Assembly (NCBI GenBank): GCA_016183775.1
Contig: JACPDY010000080.1
Coordinates: forward strand, 1 to 64,000
Direction of reading: 5' to 3'
DNA length: 64,000 nt
DNA from: Bacteroidota bacterium
GTDB taxonomy: Bacteria; Bacteroidota; Bacteroidia; JABDFU01
Part shown: in pieces, positions 37,501 through 45,281 of the stretch
Numbering within the stretch: the first letter of the stretch is position 1
Layout: the number at the start of each line of letters is the position of its first letter
The notes under the pieces: model-generated
The model's input: only the letters and a program-made list of their open reading frames with translations
Told to the model about the DNA's origin: nothing
The model's database searches: none
Position numbers and translations under genes: made by a program

Positions 37501-37895
37501 TCATGCACTCATAATCGGTTGAAGTATGCTTACCCGGTTTCCTTCTGTATCAAAAAATGAAACATACTGTCCGATTCCCGGAATTTCCATAGGCTCTCCA
37601 AGTACTTTACCCCCGGCTGCGGAAACTTTTTAATATGTTCTTTAATGTCATCAACCGCTATTACCACCGAAGGATACTGAGCTGGTTGATTCGCTTCCTT
37701 TGGATAAAAACCTCCGTTAATAGCACCTGGAACTGTCGGCCTGCCATTTTTATTGGCTTCGGTTGTGGAAACAACTACATAGTTTCCCATCTCTTTGCCC
37801 ATAGACTGGGTATGCCAGCCAAATACATTTGTGTAAAAATCACTCATTCGTTTTGTGTCTTCTGCGGGTATTTCAAAATGTACTACTGGGTTCAT
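37501..37895 (-). pseudogene. VOC/glyoxalase-family protein with a frameshift
   Basis: The first 90 residues (MNPVVHFEIPAEDTKRMSDF, then YTNVFGW) are a normal VOC metal-dependent fold half. At about 37621-37628 the frame slips: the continuing frame ends in an unrelated 30-residue tail at 37530, while the alternative frame reads AAGGKVLGEPMEIPGIGQYV, then SFFDTEGNRVSILQP, the standard family ending, to a stop at 37501. Adding one base restores a 131-residue protein. Either the gene is broken or the assembly lost a base. The family includes glyoxalases, dioxygenases and resistance proteins; the substrate is unknown. Confidence 0.8.
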
Positions 37896-37978
37896 TTTTT
37901 TATGGTATTAATTTTTTAGGGTTTTACAAGCAAGGGTGAATGGGTAAGGGTATTTGTTTTTGAGGCATAGTTTTTAAA

Positions 37979-38830
37979 TTATTTCTTCTTTTTACCCTTA
38001 CTCTTTCTCACTTCTTTTAATACTTTTTTATTTTCTCCATCCAGCTTACGTTGTACCTTTTTCACATCATCGGCTACGGGTAAGTTTTCCGGTTGAATTC
38101 CTCTTTGTAAAAGCATTTTTCTTACAGCAGTACTATTATCAACATGTTCCTTTTCAATTGGAGTGTAACCTTTCAGGTCTTTATTTTGTACGTTCAGACT
38201 GGTCATTTCAGCAGCAAGATCTTTAGCTTTAATACCTATCGTGGGGAGAAAATCAGCTATAGGCCTGTTATCGGGCATACCCATTTTTCTTTTTAATTGT
38301 GATGTTGATAATCTGAAAAGAGCTTGATCGCCTTTTGAACGGATAATCGCAAACCCCTGGTTATCCACTCCACGTTCATAAAGAACTCCGGAGAGTTGTT
38401 TTTCTGTTTGGCTGAGTTTTTCACGTGCCTTAACACGTTCAAATTCCAGCATTCTTTGTTCAACTATTTCTGCACGACGGGTTTGAACAGCAAAGTAGTT
38501 TTGTGCAAAAGCAATTTCGGGTTTCCGGCTGTCACCATTTTGAGCGACGAGGTAACATCCATAACGTGTAAGCGCAATATCTTCAATGTTTCTCTCCGCT
38601 TCCGAACCTATTTCGACCATTTTCCTGACGTCAGGAAAATGGTTGGAGATTTCTTCACCGGCATGTTTACAGGATTCTTTCGCTTTATTAATTACTTTTT
38701 CAAAGTTCTCCCATTTACTATAACCCAATAATTGTTGAAGCTCTCGTCCACTCCAGCACTCTATACCTTCAATTTCCAATGCTGCGGATTCAAATTGTGC
38801 AAAAAGTTGTTGTATTTCTTCGGTTTTCAT
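37979..38830 (-). CDS. dinD: DNA damage-inducible protein D (DinD) family
   Basis: The 283-residue protein starts with a BRO-N-like domain (residues about 20-115: IECWSGRELQQLLGYSKWENF and then IEDIALTRYGCYLVAQNGD), followed by a helical region with VKAREKLSQTEK and a conserved KLGM-like region (LSTSQLKRKMGM, PIADFLPTI, KDLAAEMTS). E. coli DinD is SOS-induced and limits RecA filament activity; homologues occur in mobile regions. The protein ends in a lysine-rich tail (RKSKGKKKK). It stands alone, separated from the mks operon by a strong terminator, so it is unlikely to be part of that transcript. Confidence 0.88.
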   Translation of the reverse strand: MKTEEIQQLFAQFESAALEIEGIECWSGRELQQLLGYSKWENFEKVINKAKESCKHAGEEISNHFPDVRKMVEIGSEAERNIEDIALTRYGCYLVAQNGDSRKPEIAFAQNYFAVQTRRAEIVEQRMLEFERVKAREKLSQTEKQLSGVLYERGVDNQGFAIIRSKGDQALFRLSTSQLKRKMGMPDNRPIADFLPTIGIKAKDLAAEMTSLNVQNKDLKGYTPIEKEHVDNSTAVRKMLLQRGIQPENLPVADDVKKVQRKLDGENKKVLKEVRKSKGKKKK

Positions 38831-38976
38831 TTTTTCTATTTTTTATGGTTCATCAATTGAAATAACTCCATCGCTAAAGAATAGTAGGTGGGGGACGGGT
38901 AAGGGGGATGTGTTTTTTGGCATAATGGAAGTTATATATTTTGTTCCATTTACTTGGTAATAAAAGTGTATTCCAA

Positions 38977-39013
38977 AACAAAAGCCATCCGCAACTGCAG
39001 GATGGCTTTTGTT
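38977..39013. terminator. Bidirectional-looking terminator at the end of the mks operon
   Basis: AACAAAAGCCATCC and GGATGGCTTTTGTT form a perfect 14-base stem around a nine-base loop, with T-rich tracts on both strands. It starts 14 bases after the stop of the SMC-like gene (minus strand) and isolates that operon from dinD. Confidence 0.85.
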
Positions 39014-39027
39014 ACCTAAACAACAAT

Positions 39028-39903
39028 TTAATTATTCGTTATATCCGTATTTTCCGAGTTTTTAGCGGCTTTGCTATCCGTTTCAACTTCGGTGATATAA
39101 TCTTTCAGCAACTTCTTGGTATTCTTGGTTTTGAAGAAACTCATCGGCTGGTAATTGATGTCCTTGTCTTTTCCGCGCACCAGCATGTGCAGGAACCAAT
39201 GGTCTTCGGTATATGTACCGAAAGGTTTTGGTGTCATTGTCAGGAGCTGATAACCGAAATGCTCTGCTATTTGAGGGAACAGCCCGAAATTGGTATCATC
39301 GATGTTGGAAAGCTCCTCGATGATGATGAACTTAACACCCGGACGATCTTTTTCACGCTGAATAACTGACAAACGGCCTATACACAACAGTGCAAGCGCA
39401 GTGTAAGCCTGTCCGCCGGAGCCTGAGTATTTATTGCCTTTATCGTCAAACAGACCTACTTTAAGTTCGAAATAATATTTCGGGTTGAGGAGGTCTTCCA
39501 ACTCACAGTTACGTGCCTGGCTGAATGCCTGCGCGATGCTGATGATCAACGCATCCGGTGAGCTGTCGTTGGTGTTAATGCCTTGTATGTCGCTGAACAG
39601 GTCGGCACCAAAGCGTTGTACTTTGGCACGCTCGCGCATTTTCGATATCCAGTCGATGCTGATGTCTTTGCGGTCGTTGAAGTCGATTCGGAACGAGTAC
39701 CCGTGGCTGATCTTGTTCTCCTGGAAGAAGAAGTTCAGTTCAGTCACCAAACGGCGCAGGTTGGTGTATTGTTTCTCCACCTGCGAGAATACATTGATGA
39801 TGATGGCTACCTGAAGGTCGCCGAATTTCTTGATCTCTTCGTTGAGTTTAACAAGCTCAGGGGCCATGCCTTCCAGGGCCAGTTTGCCGCAAAGTATGCG
39901 CAC
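39028..39903 (-). CDS. mksB: MksB/JetC-like SMC ATPase, C-terminal part (after frameshift)
   Basis: This frame gives the C-terminal ATPase half of the SMC-like protein. In frame it reads back past the GTG at 39903 to about 39945 (NPELENDRFNFHTLVRILCGK), where it joins the upstream frame. The ABC-signature equivalent SGSGGQAYTALALLCIGR is near 39405-39435 and the Walker B segment KFIIIEELSNID near 39301-39335; note Glu-Glu rather than the usual Asp-Glu. With the N-terminal part the protein would have about 1085 residues. This part alone has no Walker A and cannot work as an ATPase. If the one-base shift is an assembly error, the two entries are one gene. Confidence 0.85.
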   Translation of the reverse strand: MRILCGKLALEGMAPELVKLNEEIKKFGDLQVAIIINVFSQVEKQYTNLRRLVTELNFFFQENKISHGYSFRIDFNDRKDISIDWISKMRERAKVQRFGADLFSDIQGINTNDSSPDALIISIAQAFSQARNCELEDLLNPKYYFELKVGLFDDKGNKYSGSGGQAYTALALLCIGRLSVIQREKDRPGVKFIIIEELSNIDDTNFGLFPQIAEHFGYQLLTMTPKPFGTYTEDHWFLHMLVRGKDKDINYQPMSFFKTKNTKKLLKDYITEVETDSKAAKNSENTDITNN

Positions 39904-42284
39904 AAGGGTATGGAAGTTAAAGCGGTCGTTCTCAAGTTCAGGGTTTTTCTGATCTTGCTTTCAGCTAACAGGTCTTCGAACTTAAATTCGGTTTCTGTTT
40001 CAAGCGCTTTACGTTTCTCTTCAAATATTTTGGCGAGTTTGTCAATTTCAACGCTCAGTTGTTTCTTGCGTTCTTTCGCGCTTTCAATAATCCCTTCATT
40101 CGAAATAATATTACGCTCGGCATTCTCTTTGCTTTCAATTAACAGCTCGATTTGGTTCCAGGTTTCGCTTTTGCGCGTTTTCAGGTCTTCAATACTTCTG
40201 TCAGCAAGAGTGGCCTCCAGGTCTTTGTTAGACTTTTTCGCGCTTTTGTAATTGCCGTCTAAGTAAGAAATATAGGTGATAAGGTCTTTGTTCACCACAT
40301 CCAGGTCAATGCGTAATTCCGTCTGGCGCTTGGTCAGTGAAGTAGCTTCATCGTTAGCCGACTTGTATTGTTCAGAAAGCGTATCGAATTTTTCAAGACT
40401 GCTGATGTTGTTCTCAATAAGCGGAACAATAGTTTCGTTCAACGCCTCATCAAATTCAAAGTTTTCAATTTCCTTGCGGTTATTATAGGCTTCAAGAGCT
40501 TCGGTATTAAATCCGATTTCGGTTAACTCGCGGTTAAGCGTGGTAATGGTTTCAAATTCAGTCTGTGCTTCTAAAATCTGCGATTTCAAATCAGTGCTGT
40601 CTTTTTGAATGGATGATTTGAGCGATTTGGCATTGTCGAATTTTTGCTTGGTAACAAAAGGAACAAACTCACGCAGTTCGCCCATAACCAACCAAACACC
40701 TTCTTTGGTCTCTTCAAAGCTGTTCATCAGTTTACCCGCATTGGTGGTGTAAACAGAGCCGGCTTCATTCTTTTTAGGTTTGCTGAGCATGATGTCTTTT
40801 AAGTGCATCAGCACAGTTTCCTGTCCTATTGTTAAAGCTTTCTTTTGATCAATTGCCCAATGTAAAAAGGTATCGGCGCCGGTGTCGCTTTGGTAAATGT
40901 CTAACAGGTTTTTGAGCGAAGCAATGGTTTGTGGAAGCTCGATGAGCTTTTGTTGGTAGGTCTCGTACGCTTCAGTATAGTTCTTTACCCATTCTGATTT
41001 TTCAAACGCTTCAAAACTTGAAATGCTTTTCAACGCGTCCAGCTTTTTCTTTTGTTCACGGATGCGTGCCTGGTCGGCCAGCTTTTTCTGGATCGCTTTA
41101 ACGTTTTTATATTTCTTGAAAACAGGAGCGATACTTTCCAACTGGCTCACAAGCCCCCAAAGCTTGTTGGCTTCCATACGCCTGATATCAATCTTCTCAT
41201 CTGTCAGGGTTGGCAGTTCATTTTCGAGTTTGTCTTTTAAAATATTTGTGGTCGCGATGATCTCCTGGTGCAGGCGGAGGATTGATTCGGCCTGCATTCT
41301 CACTTCATTCTCACTTTTCTTATAGCTGGTTAAAGCCGTATTCAGGCGGACCTCATTGTCTTCCGTGATATTTTGAGCGTCTAAATAAGTCAGTGAAGCA
41401 ACAACCGCATCCGCTTTCAGGTAATCGATCTTGCTGGTTGAAAAGCGTTCAAAAAGCACCTGCAGCGAAGTGAGTTTTGTTTGTTTCACTTCCAATTCGT
41501 CAATAAGCCGGCGGTTCTTGTTGTACTGGCGTATATAGCTTACCAGCTGATCTTTTTGTTCTTCAAAAATTTGTTTGATGATATCGTTGTCTTCAAACAA
41601 AAAATTCTGGAGGCTGCGGGAGTTATTGATATCAAGAGTTTTCGCACGCGCGAATGATTGTAAGATCTTCGCGTAGGTTTTCAGGTTGTTCTCTTTTGTC
41701 AGGTCGATGGGCACGAGTTGATTTTTGTACAACATCTCATAATACAGCTGGATCTCATCGTGGTTAACGAAATCTTTCAAATGAACATCATACTTATGCA
41801 ATAGCTGATCCTTAATTTGTTTCAGATCGAGAACCTGTTTTGCTTCATTTATGAAATCGGTTGCCTTTAAAGGTTTGCTGAAAGAGATCAGTGTTTTACT
41901 TTCAAAATCATCACCTTTTTGCACAATGAAAGGACGTACAGGCAAGCGTGAGTTTTTCGGTATATAGGCACCAATGGTAATGAAGTGCCCCTGGTAGCGC
42001 TCAATGTTTATAAAAGTGTAGGCATGGGTAACATAGTCTTTATTAAGCGGTATACCTTCAATACGGCGGTCGTTTTTGCCAACGCCTTCGGTACCGGGTT
42101 TCCACATGTCGCGCTTGGGAACAAAAATAAGCTGCATTAAGTCAGCAATGATGGATTTACCCAATCCGTTGTCACCGGTAAAGTCGGTGCGGGTGTGGTG
42201 AAGCAGGTAATCCGCATTGTTATGCTGGCGCACGCCAACTGTTGACAGCGAATAGATCCGGGGGTACTTGTTGTTCATTTCCAT
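39807..42284 (-). CDS. mksB: MksB/JetC-like SMC ATPase, N-terminal part (before frameshift)
   Basis: This frame of 825 residues has Walker A GDNGLGKS at residues 37-44 near the N-terminus, then long coiled-coil arms (about 230-470 and 560-760) around a hinge-like centre (about 475-560), as in MukB, MksB and JetC. It ends FEDLLAESKIRK followed by about 38 out-of-frame residues. At about 39945 one extra A in the run AGAAAAACCC would join it to the C-terminal ATPase half. These motors load onto or extrude DNA with a kleisin (MksF) and MksE. The gene follows mksE by 43 bases and ends the operon. Confidence 0.87.
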   Translation of the reverse strand: MEMNNKYPRIYSLSTVGVRQHNNADYLLHHTRTDFTGDNGLGKSIIADLMQLIFVPKRDMWKPGTEGVGKNDRRIEGIPLNKDYVTHAYTFINIERYQGHFITIGAYIPKNSRLPVRPFIVQKGDDFESKTLISFSKPLKATDFINEAKQVLDLKQIKDQLLHKYDVHLKDFVNHDEIQLYYEMLYKNQLVPIDLTKENNLKTYAKILQSFARAKTLDINNSRSLQNFLFEDNDIIKQIFEEQKDQLVSYIRQYNKNRRLIDELEVKQTKLTSLQVLFERFSTSKIDYLKADAVVASLTYLDAQNITEDNEVRLNTALTSYKKSENEVRMQAESILRLHQEIIATTNILKDKLENELPTLTDEKIDIRRMEANKLWGLVSQLESIAPVFKKYKNVKAIQKKLADQARIREQKKKLDALKSISSFEAFEKSEWVKNYTEAYETYQQKLIELPQTIASLKNLLDIYQSDTGADTFLHWAIDQKKALTIGQETVLMHLKDIMLSKPKKNEAGSVYTTNAGKLMNSFEETKEGVWLVMGELREFVPFVTKQKFDNAKSLKSSIQKDSTDLKSQILEAQTEFETITTLNRELTEIGFNTEALEAYNNRKEIENFEFDEALNETIVPLIENNISSLEKFDTLSEQYKSANDEATSLTKRQTELRIDLDVVNKDLITYISYLDGNYKSAKKSNKDLEATLADRSIEDLKTRKSETWNQIELLIESKENAERNIISNEGIIESAKERKKQLSVEIDKLAKIFEEKRKALETETEFKFEDLLAESKIRKTLNLRTTALTSIPLCAYFAANWPWKAWPLSLLNSTKRSRNSATFR

Positions 42285-42327
42285 TGATATAGTATTTCTA
42301 TAATTTACTTATACGGTTTACGATCTG

Positions 42328-42984
42328 TTAAAGAACTTGTTCGTGAATATATTCACTCATCAATTCAACATTTGCGATTTCATTCGCATATAATTTTCCG
42401 ATGCGCTCAATGGATGGCATGATCTCAAAATGAATATTTGTAGGGTCTATCCATTGTATCCATCCCAATTTGTCAAAAAGGTTAAGTGTGTGTTCGGCTC
42501 TGCGTTTTACTTCTTCTTTTTCGTGAGGAGTGTAATTGCGTTTCACTTCACCATAAAGCAGCTTTTGCCATAACTCACGGCTTTCGCTTTCGTCAAAAAG
42601 CTGCTCCAGGTTTTCCCATTTCATCTCTTTCTTTTCGAACATACGTTCCTTATAAACATTCAGGAGAAGGATGCCGAATATAACATGGCGGGGATCAAGT
42701 TCTTTGTAGCGGTCTTTTACAAAACGGCCATGACCATCTTCGGGGAAATCAAGATAAAAGTATTCATCGCGGTCATTGTTTTCTTTGCGCAGATATACGC
42801 CGAATAACTGCTCATAATATTTCGCGAGATCTTCATAATTGTCGTACAAATAGTCGAACAATTTTGAGTCAGCGCCATACTGTTGTATGTGGCGGCCTTG
42901 TTTCAACGTAAAGTCGGTTTCGGCAAAGTATTTTACCGCCGCTTCGCGTGTTAAGAATTCGAAGTTTGAATTTTCATTTTCCAT
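42328..42984 (-). CDS. mksE: MksE/JetB-like condensin subunit
   Basis: The 218-residue protein is acidic and mostly helical, with winged-helix-like segments; visible features include FLTREAAVKYFAETDFTLKQ near 9-28, a YF.LDFPEDG strand region near 75-85 (DEYFYLDFPEDGHGRFV) and a terminal ELMSEYIHEQVL. Size and position between the kleisin-like gene and the SMC-like ATPase fit MksE, the dimeric accessory subunit. It overlaps the upstream mksF gene by 34 bases. Assignment rests mainly on gene order and general similarity. Confidence 0.78.
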   Translation of the reverse strand: MENENSNFEFLTREAAVKYFAETDFTLKQGRHIQQYGADSKLFDYLYDNYEDLAKYYEQLFGVYLRKENNDRDEYFYLDFPEDGHGRFVKDRYKELDPRHVIFGILLLNVYKERMFEKKEMKWENLEQLFDESESRELWQKLLYGEVKRNYTPHEKEEVKRRAEHTLNLFDKLGWIQWIDPTNIHFEIMPSIERIGKLYANEIANVELMSEYIHEQVL

Positions 42985-44282
42985 AGTGCCAGGTCTTCTT
43001 TAGGGTAAAAAGGTTTTGTTTTATCAATTACAAATTCAATGTCTTTGTTTTTTCCATACCGCTGGATAAGTCCGAAACAAACGTCTATCGGAACTTCGAG
43101 ATTTTTCTCTTTTGCATAAATATTTTTGAACCAATCGTCAAACAGGATAGACTTACCTGCCATGAGGTCTTTGTTAATACTTTCAAGCCACATGGAAATA
43201 CTTTCCTGGCGGGCGAGCAGGTTGTAGTTTTGTTGTTCTTTCACTTTCAGGTATTCCGCATCGACAAGAAAGTCAGGTACATCCGCAGGTTCCACATTCG
43301 CGAAGTCGAGTTTAGGTATTTGTGGCAAGCGTGAACGATGATAAGGTATGCGTTTAGCCTGCATTGGTTCAGGTAATTTAAGATCTCCGTTCTCATCAGC
43401 TTTGGTGCCGCGTAACATGAACATAAGCAGTTTTTCCATTTTCAGTTTATACAGCTGCTTATACTGGAGTGTATCGTAAAGGGCTTTGAGGCGGCTAACT
43501 GACAGTTGAATGCGATCGTTGATAGAAAGCATGCGGTTATCAATGTTCTCAAAGAAACGCTCAATTTCCGAACGTATGCGGGTGTATTTTTCCCAAGCAT
43601 CTTTTTTATCAAGAAAATTTACTTCAGCGGCTTTAATGCTGTCGAAAATATTTTGTTTGAAGGTAAGCGTCTGCGTTAATCCTTCTGACTGGCGGCCAAG
43701 CTCTTCGAAAATATTAATGAAACTGGTGATGAGTCCTTTTGTGTTCTCAATATTATTCTTCATCAACTGGCGAAGCGCGATGGTGCGGTCGTCAACCATA
43801 CGTTGCAGATTTTCGGTATGTGAAAGCACCACTCTCCTGGAGGGTTGGTAGTGATTCAGGTACCAGTATTCGAATGTTTGTATGGACTTAAGGTCTTCGT
43901 CAACAAGCTGCAGGGTGCGTTTAAATGTGTGGATCAGTTCGATGTTCTCAAACTCAGGCTGGATTTCCTGAAGCATGATCCGAACCAGGTCGGTAGCGAA
44001 AACAGTAAGCTGGTAGCGGTATTCATTGCCGCGTTTAAGTGTTGTGTAAAAGTACTGGCTTAATTTTTTAGAGATATTCTCCGCTTGTATTTGCTTGTCC
44101 CGTGATATCGCTTCACTCACTTCGGCAACAGCCTGTTCAAAATCATGTTGTGTGAAGGCTTCATCGATCTCGTTGTTTTGTATTTTCCTGTACAACGCGA
44201 CAAGTATGAGTATCGGCTCCTGGCTTTGAGGTATTAAGGCCTCATAATGGGTCGAAACACTGCGTAAAAGGGTGTCTTGCAT
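42951..44282 (-). CDS. mksF: MksF/JetA-like kleisin subunit
   Basis: The 443-residue protein is nearly all helix. It opens MQDTLLRSVSTHYEALIPQS and carries several long coiled segments (about 60-120, 150-290), then a linker rich in Pro near 320-350 (KRIPYHRSRLPQIPKLDF) and a C-terminal winged-helix-like region with ICFGLIQRYG-like sequence (VCFGLIQRYGKNKDIEFV). Kleisins bridge the SMC dimer heads; MksF or JetA is the first gene of condensin-type Mks and Wadjet operons, as here. A TAAATTTG element (44297-44290, minus) lies eight bases before the ATG and could give a nearly leaderless transcript. No nuclease gene precedes or follows it. Confidence 0.8.
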   Translation of the reverse strand: MQDTLLRSVSTHYEALIPQSQEPILILVALYRKIQNNEIDEAFTQHDFEQAVAEVSEAISRDKQIQAENISKKLSQYFYTTLKRGNEYRYQLTVFATDLVRIMLQEIQPEFENIELIHTFKRTLQLVDEDLKSIQTFEYWYLNHYQPSRRVVLSHTENLQRMVDDRTIALRQLMKNNIENTKGLITSFINIFEELGRQSEGLTQTLTFKQNIFDSIKAAEVNFLDKKDAWEKYTRIRSEIERFFENIDNRMLSINDRIQLSVSRLKALYDTLQYKQLYKLKMEKLLMFMLRGTKADENGDLKLPEPMQAKRIPYHRSRLPQIPKLDFANVEPADVPDFLVDAEYLKVKEQQNYNLLARQESISMWLESINKDLMAGKSILFDDWFKNIYAKEKNLEVPIDVCFGLIQRYGKNKDIEFVIDKTKPFYPKEDLALWKMKIQTSNS

Positions 44283-44299
44283 AAAGTTACAAATTTACG

Positions 44300-44319
44300 C
44301 CTGCCTGACGGTAGGCAGG
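44300..44319. repeat. REP-like CCTGCCTG palindrome, copy 3
   Basis: CCTGCCTGACGGTAGGCAGG, a palindrome with one mismatch, lies 18 bases upstream of mksF. Same arms as 240-281 and 32225-32243. Confidence 0.65.
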
Positions 44320-44451
44320 ATTTAACAGTTCATTTCGGAACTGAACAAAAGTGCGAAAACACTGATACTTTGGTAGTTTTTCAGATACCGTACTTATCAG
44401 CAAGATATTAACAGAATTGGAATTTTGTGGATAAGGTGTTGATAACAATAG

Positions 44452-44580
44452 GTTCCGGGTTTAACGTTCCGGGTTCAAAGTTCAAGGTTCAATGTTCTGG
44501 GTTCAGAGTTCAAGGTTGGTGGGTTAGCAGTATTGTTAATTGAGGTTAAACCTTGAACTTTGAACCCGGAACTTTGAACT
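44452..44580. repeat. Degenerate heptamer array (GTTCAAA type) with inverted partner
   Basis: From 44467 the sequence runs in sevens: GTTCAAA, GTTCAAG, GTTCAAT, GTTCTGG, GTTCAGA, GTTCAAG. The complementary version (CCTTGAA, CTTTGAA, CCCGGAA, CTTTGAA) follows at about 44550-44580, so the whole can fold into a long hairpin. It fills most of the gap between mksF and the WbqC-like gene. Confidence 0.7.
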
Positions 44581-44583
44581 TTT

Positions 44584-45192
44584 TTATAAATACTCTAAAC
44601 TCCTTGGCCCGTGGTTAAACAGCAGGTCGACAATACTCAGATTCGGTATAAAACCATGCCTGGTATCAAACACCTGGGAGTATTTTTTCATAATGAAAGT
44701 TTGATCAAGACTTAAATCTGTTTTGGGAGAAATAATATTTCTATAGTCGTTTACGTTTGGATATGTTTTTTCATAATCAGAAGTGAACCGGTATTTAACA
44801 TTTATTTTGAGTAATGAATTGATGAACATCATCAACTCCATATTAAGGTCAATTAAAAACTCGTGTTTTTTTTCTTTATAAAAAGGAGCAAGATCATCTT
44901 CGTAATATTCAAAATAGGGAGAGCGTCTATAGGCTGCTTCCATCGATCGCCAGTGCATCATTTGCCAGGGATCATTGTAACAGATACGAATGTCTTTTGT
45001 AATCGTTCTTTCGGTTCGGTTTTTTAAAGGAACAGTTAATATCTGTTTTCCATTCGGACTGTATACATAAGCGCGATTGCGATAGGTTTGTTTTGGAAAG
45101 TGTTCGAAATGCTCAATGGTAACTTCCGGGCAAGCAATAAGCTTTGAATAATATTGAACAGGAGGGAGGTAGGCCGTTGGTAATAATGACAT
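44584..45192 (-). CDS. WbqC-like family protein
   Basis: The 202-residue protein begins LLPTAYLPPVQYYSKLIACP and contains YRNRAYVYSPNGKQILTVPL and MMHWRSMEAAYRRSPYFEYY, the conserved blocks of the WbqC family. Members occur in O-antigen clusters and, in Bacteroidota, just downstream of lepB, as here (89-base gap). The biochemical role is not established. It may be the last gene of a desaturase-lepB-wbqC unit. Confidence 0.88.
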   Translation of the reverse strand: MSLLPTAYLPPVQYYSKLIACPEVTIEHFEHFPKQTYRNRAYVYSPNGKQILTVPLKNRTERTITKDIRICYNDPWQMMHWRSMEAAYRRSPYFEYYEDDLAPFYKEKKHEFLIDLNMELMMFINSLLKINVKYRFTSDYEKTYPNVNDYRNIISPKTDLSLDQTFIMKKYSQVFDTRHGFIPNLSIVDLLFNHGPRSLEYL

Positions 45193-45281
45193 GTTACTTA
45201 CTGGTATAGTTTTTACCTTTTACTTTCTTCGCGCCTTTGCCGGCAAATTTTGCCACAAGCCTTAAAGAATGAAAAGTGTGT

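Noticed and set aside
37979-38830. DinD as replacement for the missing MksG/JetD nuclease
   Set aside because: It has no toprim or other nuclease motif and is cut off from the operon by a perfect-stem terminator.
39940-39950. Programmed -1 frameshift in mksB
   Set aside because: The site lacks a full X XXY YYZ heptamer in the zero frame (AGA AAA ACC), and nearby genes also carry one-base indels, so an error or mutation is likelier. Kept only as one alternative in the frameshift finding.
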